From the NCBI GenBank assembly GCA_020849665.1, contig JADLFX010000045.1:80433-144432 (forward strand): a stretch of 64,000 nt of DNA. Reading direction: 5' to 3'. The translations under genes and the position numbers were made by a program. The notes under the pieces were generated by a model. It saw only the letters and a program-made list of their open reading frames with translations, was not told where the DNA came from and did not search any database. This DNA is from Planctomycetota bacterium (GTDB taxonomy: Bacteria; Planctomycetota; UBA1135; UBA2386). This document shows positions 57,003-64,000 of this stretch, piece by piece; positions within the stretch are counted from its first letter, which is position 1, and each line of letters opens with the position of its first letter.

Positions 57003-58517
57003 TCACCCGAACTGGGCCAGGGTCCAGAGCGCGTGCACCAGGAGCACCGCGAAGAGTCCCAGGACGATACTCCGGTTGACGGCTTCCCCCACAGCGTGGC
57101 CGGAGGGCTTCGGCGCCATGGCCAGATGCCAGGTGAGCCACGCCACCAGGAGGCCCGAGACCAGCGCCTTGGCCAGGCCGTAGCGCAGGTCCTCCGGGCC
57201 CAGGGCGGCGCCGAAGGCCTGCACCCAGGCGGCGAAGCCGATCCCGTGGACCAGCCACGCCGCCACGAACGACGCATAGGCGGCGCCCACCACCCCGCCC
57301 AGGGTGAGCACCGGCAGGCTGATCGCCATGGCCCAGGTCAGCGGCGTGAGCAGGTAGTCCGCGGGCCGCACGCCCAGGAGCTGCAGCGCCGCCACCTGAT
57401 TGGTGCGTCGCATCGTGCCGATCCGCGCCGCCGCGCCCGCCGCCATCCGCGCGGTGAAGAAGATCGCCGCGACCAGCGGCACGAGGGCCGCCACCAGCAC
57501 CTTGCCCGCGCCGGTGAGCAGCTCGGGGACGAAGGCGCCCTGCAGGGGGTTGTTGCGCACCGCGAAGTAGGTGGCCAGGCCGCCCACGGTCGCGCACGCG
57601 GTGAGCACGAAGAGCGCGGGCTCGACCAGGAAGCGCAGGCTCTGCGCCACGGTCTGGCGCAGGAACACCGGCGGCAGCCGCAGCACCGCCTCGGCCAGGG
57701 TCTCGGCGAGCGCCGCGAGCTCCAGGAGGAACCGGCGTGCGCCGTGCAGGGCGTCGCCCGCGCCGCGCCCCGCGTGCGGTCCGGCCTCGGCCCGCCGCCG
57801 CCAGCCCGCCGCGGGCGTGTGCAGCCCGAGCCCGCGCGTGGCTGGATCCAGGTGCAGGATTCCGTCGGCGAGCTCCGCGAACGCCTCGAGGTCGTGGGTC
57901 ACCACGACCGCGGTGGCGCGCCCGCGGCCGCCGGGCCGCGCCAGGGTGTCGCGCAGCAGCGTGGCCATCTCCCGCGCGGCCGGCGGGTCCAGGCCCGCCG
58001 TGGGCTCGTCGAAGAGGAACAGCTCCGGCTCGCTGGCCAGGGCCCGGGCGATCGCCACGCGCTTGCGCATGCCGCCGGAGAGTTCGGTGACCCGCTCCGG
58101 TGGCTCGGCGATCCCGGCCTGCGCCAGGAGGCCGAGCGCCAGCTTCTCCGAGCGGCCGCGCGCCTGCAGCGCGAACTCCACGTTCGCGCGCGGCGAGAGC
58201 TCGTCGAGCAGGCCCTCGTCCTGGAGCACGGCGCCGACCCGGCCGCGCAGCGCCTGTGGATAGCCGCGCGTGAGATCTTCGCCGAGCAGGAGGCACACGC
58301 CGGACACCTGCGGCGCCGGCTCGCGCACCTCGAAGAGCCCGAGCAGCAGGCGCAGCAGGGTGCTCTTGCCGGCTCCGCTGGGTCCCACCAGCAGGTAGAG
58401 ACCGCCGGCGGGCACCACGAGATCCACGCGCTCCAGGATCGTGCGGCCGTGCTCCGGGCCGCGCAGCGCCAGAGTGAACGCGCGCAGCTCCAACACCGTC
58501 TCGCGCACGTCGCTCAC
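57003..58517 (-). CDS. MlaF-MlaE fusion: ABC lipid transporter ATPase and permease in one protein
   Basis: This 504-aa protein joins an ABC ATPase and a MlaE-type permease. Residues 1 to about 245 hold Walker A GPSGAGKST (45-53), the signature LSGGMRKRVAIARAL, Walker B LFLFDEPTAGLDP and the switch VVVTHD. From about residue 275 a MlaE-like membrane part follows (LRQTVAQSLRFLVEPALFVL, FFTARMAAGAAARIGTMRRTNQVAALQLLGVRP, VLLVHALWTLAQF). In other bacteria these are two genes. The GTG start overlaps the MCE gene stop by 4 nt. Together they form an MCE-type phospholipid or lipid transport system between membranes. Confidence 0.88.
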   Translation of the reverse strand: MSDVRETVLELRAFTLALRGPEHGRTILERVDLVVPAGGLYLLVGPSGAGKSTLLRLLLGLFEVREPAPQVSGVCLLLGEDLTRGYPQALRGRVGAVLQDEGLLDELSPRANVEFALQARGRSEKLALGLLAQAGIAEPPERVTELSGGMRKRVAIARALASEPELFLFDEPTAGLDPPAAREMATLLRDTLARPGGRGRATAVVVTHDLEAFAELADGILHLDPATRGLGLHTPAAGWRRRAEAGPHAGRGAGDALHGARRFLLELAALAETLAEAVLRLPPVFLRQTVAQSLRFLVEPALFVLTACATVGGLATYFAVRNNPLQGAFVPELLTGAGKVLVAALVPLVAAIFFTARMAAGAAARIGTMRRTNQVAALQLLGVRPADYLLTPLTWAMAISLPVLTLGGVVGAAYASFVAAWLVHGIGFAAWVQAFGAALGPEDLRYGLAKALVSGLLVAWLTWHLAMAPKPSGHAVGEAVNRSIVLGLFAVLLVHALWTLAQFG

Positions 58518-59995
58518 GGGCGCGGCCGCACTTCCTCGGGCAGGGCGGCCAGCGGCACGAGGGCCGGCGTGTCGGTCTGGCCCTGCTGCGCCACGATCGC
58601 CACCACCACGCCGTCCCGCAGCACCGCCGCGCCGCGCCACGCGTCCAGCGCCGGCAAGGCCTCCGCCTTCTCGATCGCCTCGGGTCCCCTGGTCTTGCCC
58701 TCGCCATCCAGCGCCAGGGCGCGCAGGGGCAGCGCCGGCACCGCCGCGGCGAACGCGAGCAGGGCGGCAGGGGTGGTGCCGGTCCCCGGTGGCGGATCCT
58801 CGACCACCAGGAGCGCGAGGTCGCCGCCGTCCGGGTCCACCCAGGTCCGTCCCGCGCGCAGCACCGTGCCGTCGTCCAGCTGCACGCGCAGGGTCTCGTC
58901 GGCGAGGTCGGCGCGCGTGCCGAAGGTGCCGCGCACGAACCAGAACCCGTCGCAGAGGCTGCGGGGCACCAGCGCGACCGTGCGCCCCGCACGGTCCTCG
59001 TAGAGCACGCCGGTGCCCTCGCGGCGCACGTCCACGTCGCTGCGCCACCAGTGCCGCTGGCGCGCCCCGTAGACCACGCGCACCAGCCGCAGGCCGGCCT
59101 TGTCCTGCGGCGCGCTGCCCTCCGGCCGGCGCAGGGCCGCGCCAGGCACCTCGGGGAGGCGGAACTCCGGCCGCTCCACCGCGGCCGCGGCGCGGTGCCC
59201 GTCGGCCACCGGCACTCCCTCGCCCGGCTCGGTGTGGTAGGCGACGTACGGCCCGAGCAGCGCGCCCACGTCCTGCACGTCGATGCCCGAGAACAACGCG
59301 CCGGAGAGCCTGGGCCGGGCGATCCAGAACCGCGTGCGGTCGGTCACCGTGGCGCGGTGCGTGCGGTCGACGCGCAACTGCACCTCCACGAACGTCCCGC
59401 CGCCAGCGAGCTGCACGCCGCGCACGTCGCCCACCGGCACGCCCCGGAAGACCACCCGCGCCCCGGCCTCCAGGCCGTGGTTCTCCGGCACCAGGAGGGA
59501 CATCACGAGGTCGCCGCGCTGCAGCGGGGCGAGCTGCGCCTCGGCCTCCTCGGCGGGCGGGCGTTCCAGCCCCAGGACCGTGCTGCCGGGCGGCAGCGGG
59601 GCGCCGGCGGCCTCGCCGGTGACGAATGCGACGTAGCTGTCCTTGATCAGCGTGTCGAGGCCGCTGGCGCCGCGTGCCAGCCCGCCGAAGCGCGGGCTCA
59701 CGATCCAGAAGCGGGTGTTGGACCGGAGCAGGTGCGCAGTGCGCGGCTCGAACACCACGCGCACGACGCCCCGCCTCCCGTCCTCGGAGAGCCGCACCTC
59801 GCGCACCGAGCCCACGGTCACCCCGCGGCTGCGCACGTCGGCGCCGGGCTTCAGCCCGCGCACGTCCTTGAACTCCACCACGATCGGCACCAGCCCCGCC
59901 GGATCCTCGCTGCGCAGGTGGCGGAAGAGCGCGAAGCCGCCCACGGCCGCGAGCCCGAGCACGAGGAGTCCGAGGAGGTAGCGGAGGCGGTCCAT
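58514..59995 (-). CDS. MCE-domain lipid transport protein (PqiB/MlaD-like, several MCE repeats)
   Basis: This 493-aa protein has an N-terminal membrane anchor (LLGLLVLGLAAVGGFALF) and MCE domains in series. The first is clear (VVEFKDVRGLKPGADVRSRGVTVG), the second is VPENHGLEAGARVVFRGVPVGDVRG, and a weaker third lies around AGLRLVRVVYGARQRHWW. Multi-MCE proteins form hexameric tubes that carry lipids across the periplasm. The last 120 residues do not match MCE and look like a soluble alpha-beta domain. The ATG at 59995 is followed directly by the anchor. Confidence 0.9.
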   Translation of the reverse strand: MDRLRYLLGLLVLGLAAVGGFALFRHLRSEDPAGLVPIVVEFKDVRGLKPGADVRSRGVTVGSVREVRLSEDGRRGVVRVVFEPRTAHLLRSNTRFWIVSPRFGGLARGASGLDTLIKDSYVAFVTGEAAGAPLPPGSTVLGLERPPAEEAEAQLAPLQRGDLVMSLLVPENHGLEAGARVVFRGVPVGDVRGVQLAGGGTFVEVQLRVDRTHRATVTDRTRFWIARPRLSGALFSGIDVQDVGALLGPYVAYHTEPGEGVPVADGHRAAAAVERPEFRLPEVPGAALRRPEGSAPQDKAGLRLVRVVYGARQRHWWRSDVDVRREGTGVLYEDRAGRTVALVPRSLCDGFWFVRGTFGTRADLADETLRVQLDDGTVLRAGRTWVDPDGGDLALLVVEDPPPGTGTTPAALLAFAAAVPALPLRALALDGEGKTRGPEAIEKAEALPALDAWRGAAVLRDGVVVAIVAQQGQTDTPALVPLAALPEEVRPRP

Positions 59996-60240
59996 GGGTT
60001 CGGTGCGCGGAGCGTAGCCGCCGGATCGGATCGGGCCGATCCGGAGGCAAGCGCCGATGGCCTCGGGACTTCGCCTCGGTACCGGGTCGGCCGCTCGATG
60101 CTGCCGGACCGGATCCTCCGCGAAGCGCGGACCAAGGGCGACTCCTCGCGTTCGGGTGAGGGTTGCCGCGCAGCGTCCTGCGCAACCTGCAAGATTGTCC
60201 GCGGCACGTGGTTTCCTCAGCCACTGCCCAGGAGGAATCC

Positions 60241-62226
60241 GTGACCCGCGCACTCTCCCCGTCCCTGTGCTCCTTGCCGCTGGCGCTGCTCCTGGCGCTG
60301 CCGCTCGCCGCCCAGGATCCCACCGACGCCCAGCACTACCGCATCGAGCTCGAGCTGCTCTTCGCCACCAGGACCATCCAGGCGAAGACCACCGCGACCT
60401 TCGTGAGCAAGGTCGACAACCTGAGCACGATCGACCTCGACCTCGTCACCCAGCTCGTGGTCTCCGGAGTGACCATGAATGCCGCGCCGGTGACGTTCAC
60501 GCGCCCCACCGACAAGGTGCGGATCACCCTCGACCGCGCCTACCAGCGCAACGAGTCGTTCAGCGTGGAGGTCAGCTATGCCGGGACACCCGCGGGCGGC
60601 GGCTTCGGCGGGTTCGTGTTCACCACGCACGGCAGCGCAGCCTCGCCCATGGCCTGGAGCCTGAGCGAGCCGTGGTACTCACGCACCTGGTGGCCGGTGA
60701 AGGAGACCCTCACCGACAAGTCCACGGCCGAGATCTGGGTCACTCACCCCGACACGATGCTCTGCGCCAGCAACGGCGTGCTGCAGGGCACCGACACGCT
60801 CAGCGGCAACCGCCTGCGCACGCGCTGGGGCACCACCGCACCCATCATCCCCTACCTGATCTCGGTCGCGGTCACCAACTACCAGCGTCGGACCGACACC
60901 TACACCCACCTCGGCGCCAGCATGCCGGTGGAGTTCTTCGTGTTCCCGGAGAGCTGGACCTCCTGGCAATCCGGCATGAACCTGATCGTGCCGATGCTCA
61001 CCGCGTTCTCGAACGTGTACGGCCAGTACCCGTTCGTCACCGAGAAGTACGGCATCGCGCAGTTCACCTGGGGCGGCGGGATGGAGCACCAGACCATCAC
61101 CAGCCAGAGCAGCGTGAGCGAGTACCTCTCCGCGCACGAGCTCGCGCACCAGTGGTGGGGCGACCTGGTCACCTGCGCCACCTGGCACGACATCTGGCTG
61201 AACGAAGGCTTCGCCACGTTCAGCGAGGCGGTGTGGGCCGAGAACAAGAGCGGCGGCGGGCGCAGCGCCTACCTGTCGCGCATGGCCGCCAACAAACCCA
61301 CCTCGGTGACCGGCTCGGCGTACGTCTACGACATCGGCAACGAGAACAACATCTTCAGCACCAACAACGTCTACCGCCGCGGCGCGTGGGTGATGCACCA
61401 GCTGCGCCACGTCCTCGGTGACGCGGCGTTCTTCAAGGCCCTCGCCGACTACCGCGCCGCCTTCGCCGGCCGCAGCGCCACCACGGCCGAGTTCGCCGGC
61501 GTGGTGCGCACCAGCAGCGGGCGCGACCTGCAGTGGTTCTTCGACCAGTGGGTCATGCGCAACGGCGCGCCCAGCTACCGCAGCGCGTGGAAGAGCGTGA
61601 ACCTCGGCGGCAAGGACCACCTCTACCTGCAGATCGACCAGGCGCAGACGGCCTACCCCCTCTTCGTGATGCCGATCGACGTGCGCGTCACCACCGCCAG
61701 CGGCGTGAAGACCTACGTGGTGTGGGACGACGAGCTGCGCGACCAGTTCGCGATCCCGATCGACGCCCCCGCGACGGCCGTGGCCATCGATCCCGAGGAC
61801 TGGATCCTCGACACCGCCCCCTCGTCCCGCGTCTACGCGGCGCCGCACTTCGCCCTCGAGCCCGAAGCCCTCGACACCACCCTCGGCGGCGCGTCGACCC
61901 TGCACCTCGACCACGGCACCGCGGCCGCGAGCCGTCCCTACGTCGTGCTCGCGGGCGCCAGCGGAAGCTCCCCCGGAACCCAGCTCGGCAGCCTCCTGAT
62001 CCCCCTCAACTTCGACGCCCTCACCGACCTCGCCCTGCAGACCATCAACGGCGCCGTGTTCACCTCGTTCTACGGCACCCTCGACTCCCAAGGCCTGGCC
62101 CGCGCCACCTTCAACCTCCCCCCCGGTCTCGCCCTGCCCCTCAAGGGCCGCAGCCTCACCTTCGCCTACGTCCTGATCGACACCCTCGACGCCACCTCCC
62201 GCCCGCTGACCCTGCGCCTCGAGTGA
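60241..62226 (+). CDS. secreted M1-family zinc aminopeptidase
   Basis: This 661-aa peptidase has a signal peptide (SLPLALLLALPLAAQ). The zinc motif HELAHQWWG begins at His299; the second His is 303 and the third ligand Glu322 is in LNEGFATF, exactly 19 residues later as in M1 enzymes. The substrate-binding motif reads GGGMEHQT (Glu282) instead of the classical GAMEN, a variant seen in some secreted M1 enzymes. The last about 100 residues (GSLLIPLNFDALTDLALQTI) form a beta module resembling those at the ends of other secreted proteins in this window. GGAGGAATCC directly before the GTG fixes the start. Confidence 0.95.
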   Translation: MTRALSPSLCSLPLALLLALPLAAQDPTDAQHYRIELELLFATRTIQAKTTATFVSKVDNLSTIDLDLVTQLVVSGVTMNAAPVTFTRPTDKVRITLDRAYQRNESFSVEVSYAGTPAGGGFGGFVFTTHGSAASPMAWSLSEPWYSRTWWPVKETLTDKSTAEIWVTHPDTMLCASNGVLQGTDTLSGNRLRTRWGTTAPIIPYLISVAVTNYQRRTDTYTHLGASMPVEFFVFPESWTSWQSGMNLIVPMLTAFSNVYGQYPFVTEKYGIAQFTWGGGMEHQTITSQSSVSEYLSAHELAHQWWGDLVTCATWHDIWLNEGFATFSEAVWAENKSGGGRSAYLSRMAANKPTSVTGSAYVYDIGNENNIFSTNNVYRRGAWVMHQLRHVLGDAAFFKALADYRAAFAGRSATTAEFAGVVRTSSGRDLQWFFDQWVMRNGAPSYRSAWKSVNLGGKDHLYLQIDQAQTAYPLFVMPIDVRVTTASGVKTYVVWDDELRDQFAIPIDAPATAVAIDPEDWILDTAPSSRVYAAPHFALEPEALDTTLGGASTLHLDHGTAAASRPYVVLAGASGSSPGTQLGSLLIPLNFDALTDLALQTINGAVFTSFYGTLDSQGLARATFNLPPGLALPLKGRSLTFAYVLIDTLDATSRPLTLRLE

Positions 62227-62234
62227 CGCACATC

Positions 62235-62261
62235 CGCCGGTTCCCTGCCTGGGAACCGGCG
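62235..62261 (+). terminator. hairpin just after the M1 peptidase gene
   Basis: CGCCGGTTCCC-TGCCT-GGGAACCGGCG forms an 11-bp perfect stem with a 5-nt loop, 8 nt after the stop codon. There is no T-tract. Confidence 0.6.
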
Positions 62262-62330
62262 CGGTGCCCCTAGCCAGCCCTCGCCTGCACCCTCGCGGGC
62301 CCCATCGCGCAGTCCACGACCTGCCCTCCA

Positions 62331-62755
62331 GGCCGCGAGCCAGCATCCCCGTCGGTCCCGCCTCCCTAGCCCACCCCGTTCCCCTCGGCGCGAAGTTCGG
62401 CGACCCAGCCTCCCCACCCTTCCCGCCGCCCCACGCCCCACACGCACCGCGTCCTCGCCGCATCCCTCGCCATTCCCCTCGGACCCACCCCCTCCCGGGC
62501 CGCGAGCCAGCATCCCCGCCAATCCCGCCTCCTTCGCCCACCCCGTTCCCGTCGGCGCGAAGTTCGGCGACCCAGCCTCCCCGCCCTTCCCGCCGCCCCA
62601 CGCTCCGCGTCCTCGCCGCATCCCTCGCCATCCCCCCGGACCCACCCCCTCCCGGGCCGCGAGCCAGCATCCCCGCCAATCCCGCCTCCTTCGCCCACCC
62701 CGTTCCCGTCGGCGCGAAGTTCGGCGACCCAGCCTCCCCACCCTTCCCGCCGCCG
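62331..62755. repeat. tandem array of about 160-bp repeats (2.6 copies)
   Basis: Units begin at 62331, 62498 and 62655, each with GGCCGCGAGCCAGCATCCCC. Unit 1 is 167 bp, unit 2 is 157 bp and unit 3 stops after about 100 bp at a run of G. Units 2 and 3 are nearly identical; unit 1 differs at scattered positions and carries about 10 extra bases. The plus strand is strongly C-rich and the minus strand G-rich, with many GGG runs. No gene is evident; minus-strand frames through the array give only repetitive Gly/Arg-rich sequence. Confidence 0.9.
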
Positions 62756-62887
62756 GGGGGTTCGAAAGGGGTCTCTGCTCACCCTTGGGTGGGCCCTCTC
62801 CGTCAATTCGCACGCTCTCGGGCTTGGTCGAGTTCACGAACATCACGCCGCGTCGAGATCGGTCACGTTCTTGACCTCGATGTCGAG
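62756..62887. other. junction between the repeat array and lower-GC genes, possible gene remnant
   Basis: After the TAG stop of the next minus-strand gene the same frame continues for 14 codons (LDIEVKNVTDLDAA) to a TGA at 62845-62843. A minus-strand ATG overlaps that TGA (TGATG) and opens MFVNSTKPESVRIDGEGPP, which then runs into the G-rich repeat array. This may be the start of a gene cut off by the repeats. Its function cannot be assigned. Confidence 0.35.
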
Positions 62888-63535
62888 CTACTCCGAGTTG
62901 CGAGCCTCATCGCGCATCGCCTCAGCGTTCGCCTGCCACTGATCCGCGAACGCACACGCGCAGCCGCTCAGGAGATCGCACACGCCTTGTACAGCGTCAC
63001 GTAGCCGCTCCAGGTCGGCGATCTCGGGCAGCGTCGACCGCGTGGACTTCCCGGTCGAATCGGTCGCGTAGCGCAGGCTCTGTCCGGAGTTGTCCAGCGC
63101 GTGGAAGTCGAGAATGACGGCCTCCATCCGAGCCAGCTCGTCGCACGGCTCGTTCGGCCACCCGGCCTCCAAAGCTCGACGAGCGTCGTGCCACAGCCGA
63201 TGGAGCGCATGCTTCGCGAGCGCTTCCTCCATGCCCTTGCTCGGCACCAGCAGGTCCACTCGGATCGCGGCGCGGATCAAGTGCTTGAGCTGTAGTTCGA
63301 GCGCGTGCCGGAAGAGATACGCCACTGGCGCGAATAGCGAGTCGCACTGCCTCGCATCGTTGCCGCAACGCCGGTGCGCCACGATGTCGTTCGCAGCACA
63401 GAGGAACTGCTCCGCCAACACTCGGTCGTTGAACGAATACGTGTCGCGCAACCACTGCAGCGAGCAACACGTCGGCGACCGCGGATTGTAGTCCTTGAGG
63501 GAACCGAAGCTGGAGGGACGCCGCGCCGAGGCCAT
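62888..63535 (-). CDS. hypothetical helical protein, HEPN-like character, lower-GC accessory gene
   Basis: This 215-aa protein is mostly helical. It contains APVAYLFRHALELQLKHLIR, LHRLWHDARRALEAGW and SGQSLRYATDSTGKSTRSTL, a pattern found in unassigned bacterial proteins with HEPN-like helical bundles; I cannot confirm membership. GC content and third-position GC are clearly lower than in the rest of the window, which suggests recent transfer. The frame continues in a protein-like way for 14 codons beyond its TAG stop. The ATG at 63535 has no clear ribosome site. Confidence 0.6.
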   Translation of the reverse strand: MASARRPSSFGSLKDYNPRSPTCCSLQWLRDTYSFNDRVLAEQFLCAANDIVAHRRCGNDARQCDSLFAPVAYLFRHALELQLKHLIRAAIRVDLLVPSKGMEEALAKHALHRLWHDARRALEAGWPNEPCDELARMEAVILDFHALDNSGQSLRYATDSTGKSTRSTLPEIADLERLRDAVQGVCDLLSGCACAFADQWQANAEAMRDEARNSE

Positions 63536-63578
63536 GACGCAAGCATACGCTGCTCGCCCTCACGGCGCGACGCCGACG

Positions 63579-64000
63579 TCAGGCGCCGCCCTTATCCTTC
63601 GCCACTTCCTGCGCAAGCCAGCGATGGAGCCGACCGCTGACGTTCTCACCGACGACAAACCGGCCGTCCGGCAGAATCACACAACCGCATTCGATCGTCA
63701 GGAGGTGAAACTCGCCGGCCTCAACGGCAGCGATTCGCTTCTCGCGGAGACTGGCGCACAACCCGTCACTCGTCTCACCTCGCTCGGCCACCATGCGCTT
63801 GAAGCCAGGATCATCAATCCGCACTGCGTAGCCGGCGCAGAGCATATTCACGACCTCGAACTCCGCGCGGGACACAAACGCCGGAGCCCATGCCTTAATT
63901 GTGGTGACACTCTTGACGCGATCCGCGTACTCAGCCCTCCACACCTCTAGGTTCCATCCCTTGTTGACTGGATCACCCGTTGCATCCAACAGCGGCACTA
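63579..64000 (-). CDS. hypothetical protein, possibly truncated at the window edge
   Basis: At least 139 residues are encoded; a GTG at 63998 could be the start, but the frame may continue beyond the window. The sequence (NLEVWRAEYADRVKSVTTIK, FVSRAEFEVVNMLCAGYAVR, TIECGCVILPDGRFVVGENV) looks like a compact alpha-beta protein without a recognised family. Like its neighbour 43 nt downstream it has lower GC than the rest of the window and is probably part of the same accessory segment. Confidence 0.55.
   Translation of the reverse strand, partial: VPLLDATGDPVNKGWNLEVWRAEYADRVKSVTTIKAWAPAFVSRAEFEVVNMLCAGYAVRIDDPGFKRMVAERGETSDGLCASLREKRIAAVEAGEFHLLTIECGCVILPDGRFVVGENVSGRLHRWLAQEVAKDKGGA

Noticed and set aside
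60679..62679. Very long minus-strand open frame across the M1 peptidase gene and the repeats
   Set aside because: It is antisense to a clear M1 peptidase and repetitive in the array; high GC alone keeps the frame open.
62331..62755. CRISPR array or integron attC sites
   Set aside because: Units are about 160 bp directly adjoining each other, without short repeats plus unique spacers and without the R'/R'' core sites expected of attC.
62756..62775. TTCGAA within G-rich flanks, resembling a tRNA T-loop
   Set aside because: The flanks do not pair into a T-stem on either strand and no anticodon arm or acceptor stem can be built nearby.

Overview
The window is high-GC bacterial DNA (about 70% GC by eye, strongly GC-ending codons) from a Gram-negative, LPS-making organism. 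Several traits point to Planctomycetota or a close relative: an ECF sigma factor overlapping a Ser/Thr kinase gene, a second ECF sigma with a FecR-like partner, secreted proteins of the kind abundant in that phylum, a signal peptidase I with a large inserted domain, and a tandem winged-helix protein related to AAA-ATPase N-termini. This assignment is inference; no rRNA or other marker is present. I saw no tRNA, rRNA, CRISPR array, insertion sequence or replication origin.

Layout. 1-6.4 kb: a Tat-exported GH116 enzyme running off the left edge, an S46 dipeptidyl-peptidase, an NTF2-like secreted protein and a sigma/FecR pair. 6.5-14.4 kb: an LssY_C protein, a fused hydroxyacyl-CoA dehydrogenase/enoyl-CoA hydratase, a GT2 glycosyltransferase, the ECF sigma/Ser-Thr kinase pair, a small membrane protein and a VOC protein. 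14.5-18.6 kb (minus): a vitamin B6 operon pdxR-pdxS-pdxT ending in a diaminopentanoate-dehydrogenase-like gene, with a palindromic operator candidate upstream of pdxR. 18.8-28.6 kb: secreted proteins, a MobA-like/nitroreductase fusion, pyrE, an O-methyltransferase, a polyprenol-phosphate glycosyltransferase, purF, a class IV aminotransferase and an AT-hook protein. 28.7-32.3 kb (minus): lepB, a CPBP protease and a CBM9-like/MBL-like protein in one overlapping operon. 32.6-44.3 kb: the winged-helix protein, lysC, a LeuA-like enzyme, an Hpt protein, a sugar isomerase-like protein, rsmB, fmt, a HIT-like protein, a LamG protein and scpA. 44.5-51.4 kb (plus): kdsD-kdsC-LptC/A-like-lptD, an envelope operon in which every junction is a 4-nt overlap. 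51.4-62.2 kb: a thioredoxin-fold protein, a CsgG-like lipoprotein, ettA, tatA, an MCE/MlaF-MlaE lipid-transport operon with an MshEN protein, and a secreted M1 metallopeptidase. 62.2-64 kb: an array of about 160-bp tandem repeats followed by lower-GC genes of unknown function, which looks like the edge of an accessory region.

The main non-coding signals are: a near-perfect 38-bp-arm inverted repeat (14418-14499) with a partial second copy 40 kb away (54203-54245), both between convergent genes and touching the minus-strand stop codon; the tandem array at 62331-62755; the pdxR operator; and a recurring arrangement in which a -10-like hexamer lies only 6-11 nt before the start codon without a Shine-Dalgarno sequence, suggesting leaderless or very short-leader transcripts. 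The envelope genes (Kdo synthesis, Lpt export, MCE transport, Tat, signal peptidase, secreted peptidases) form the dominant theme of the window.
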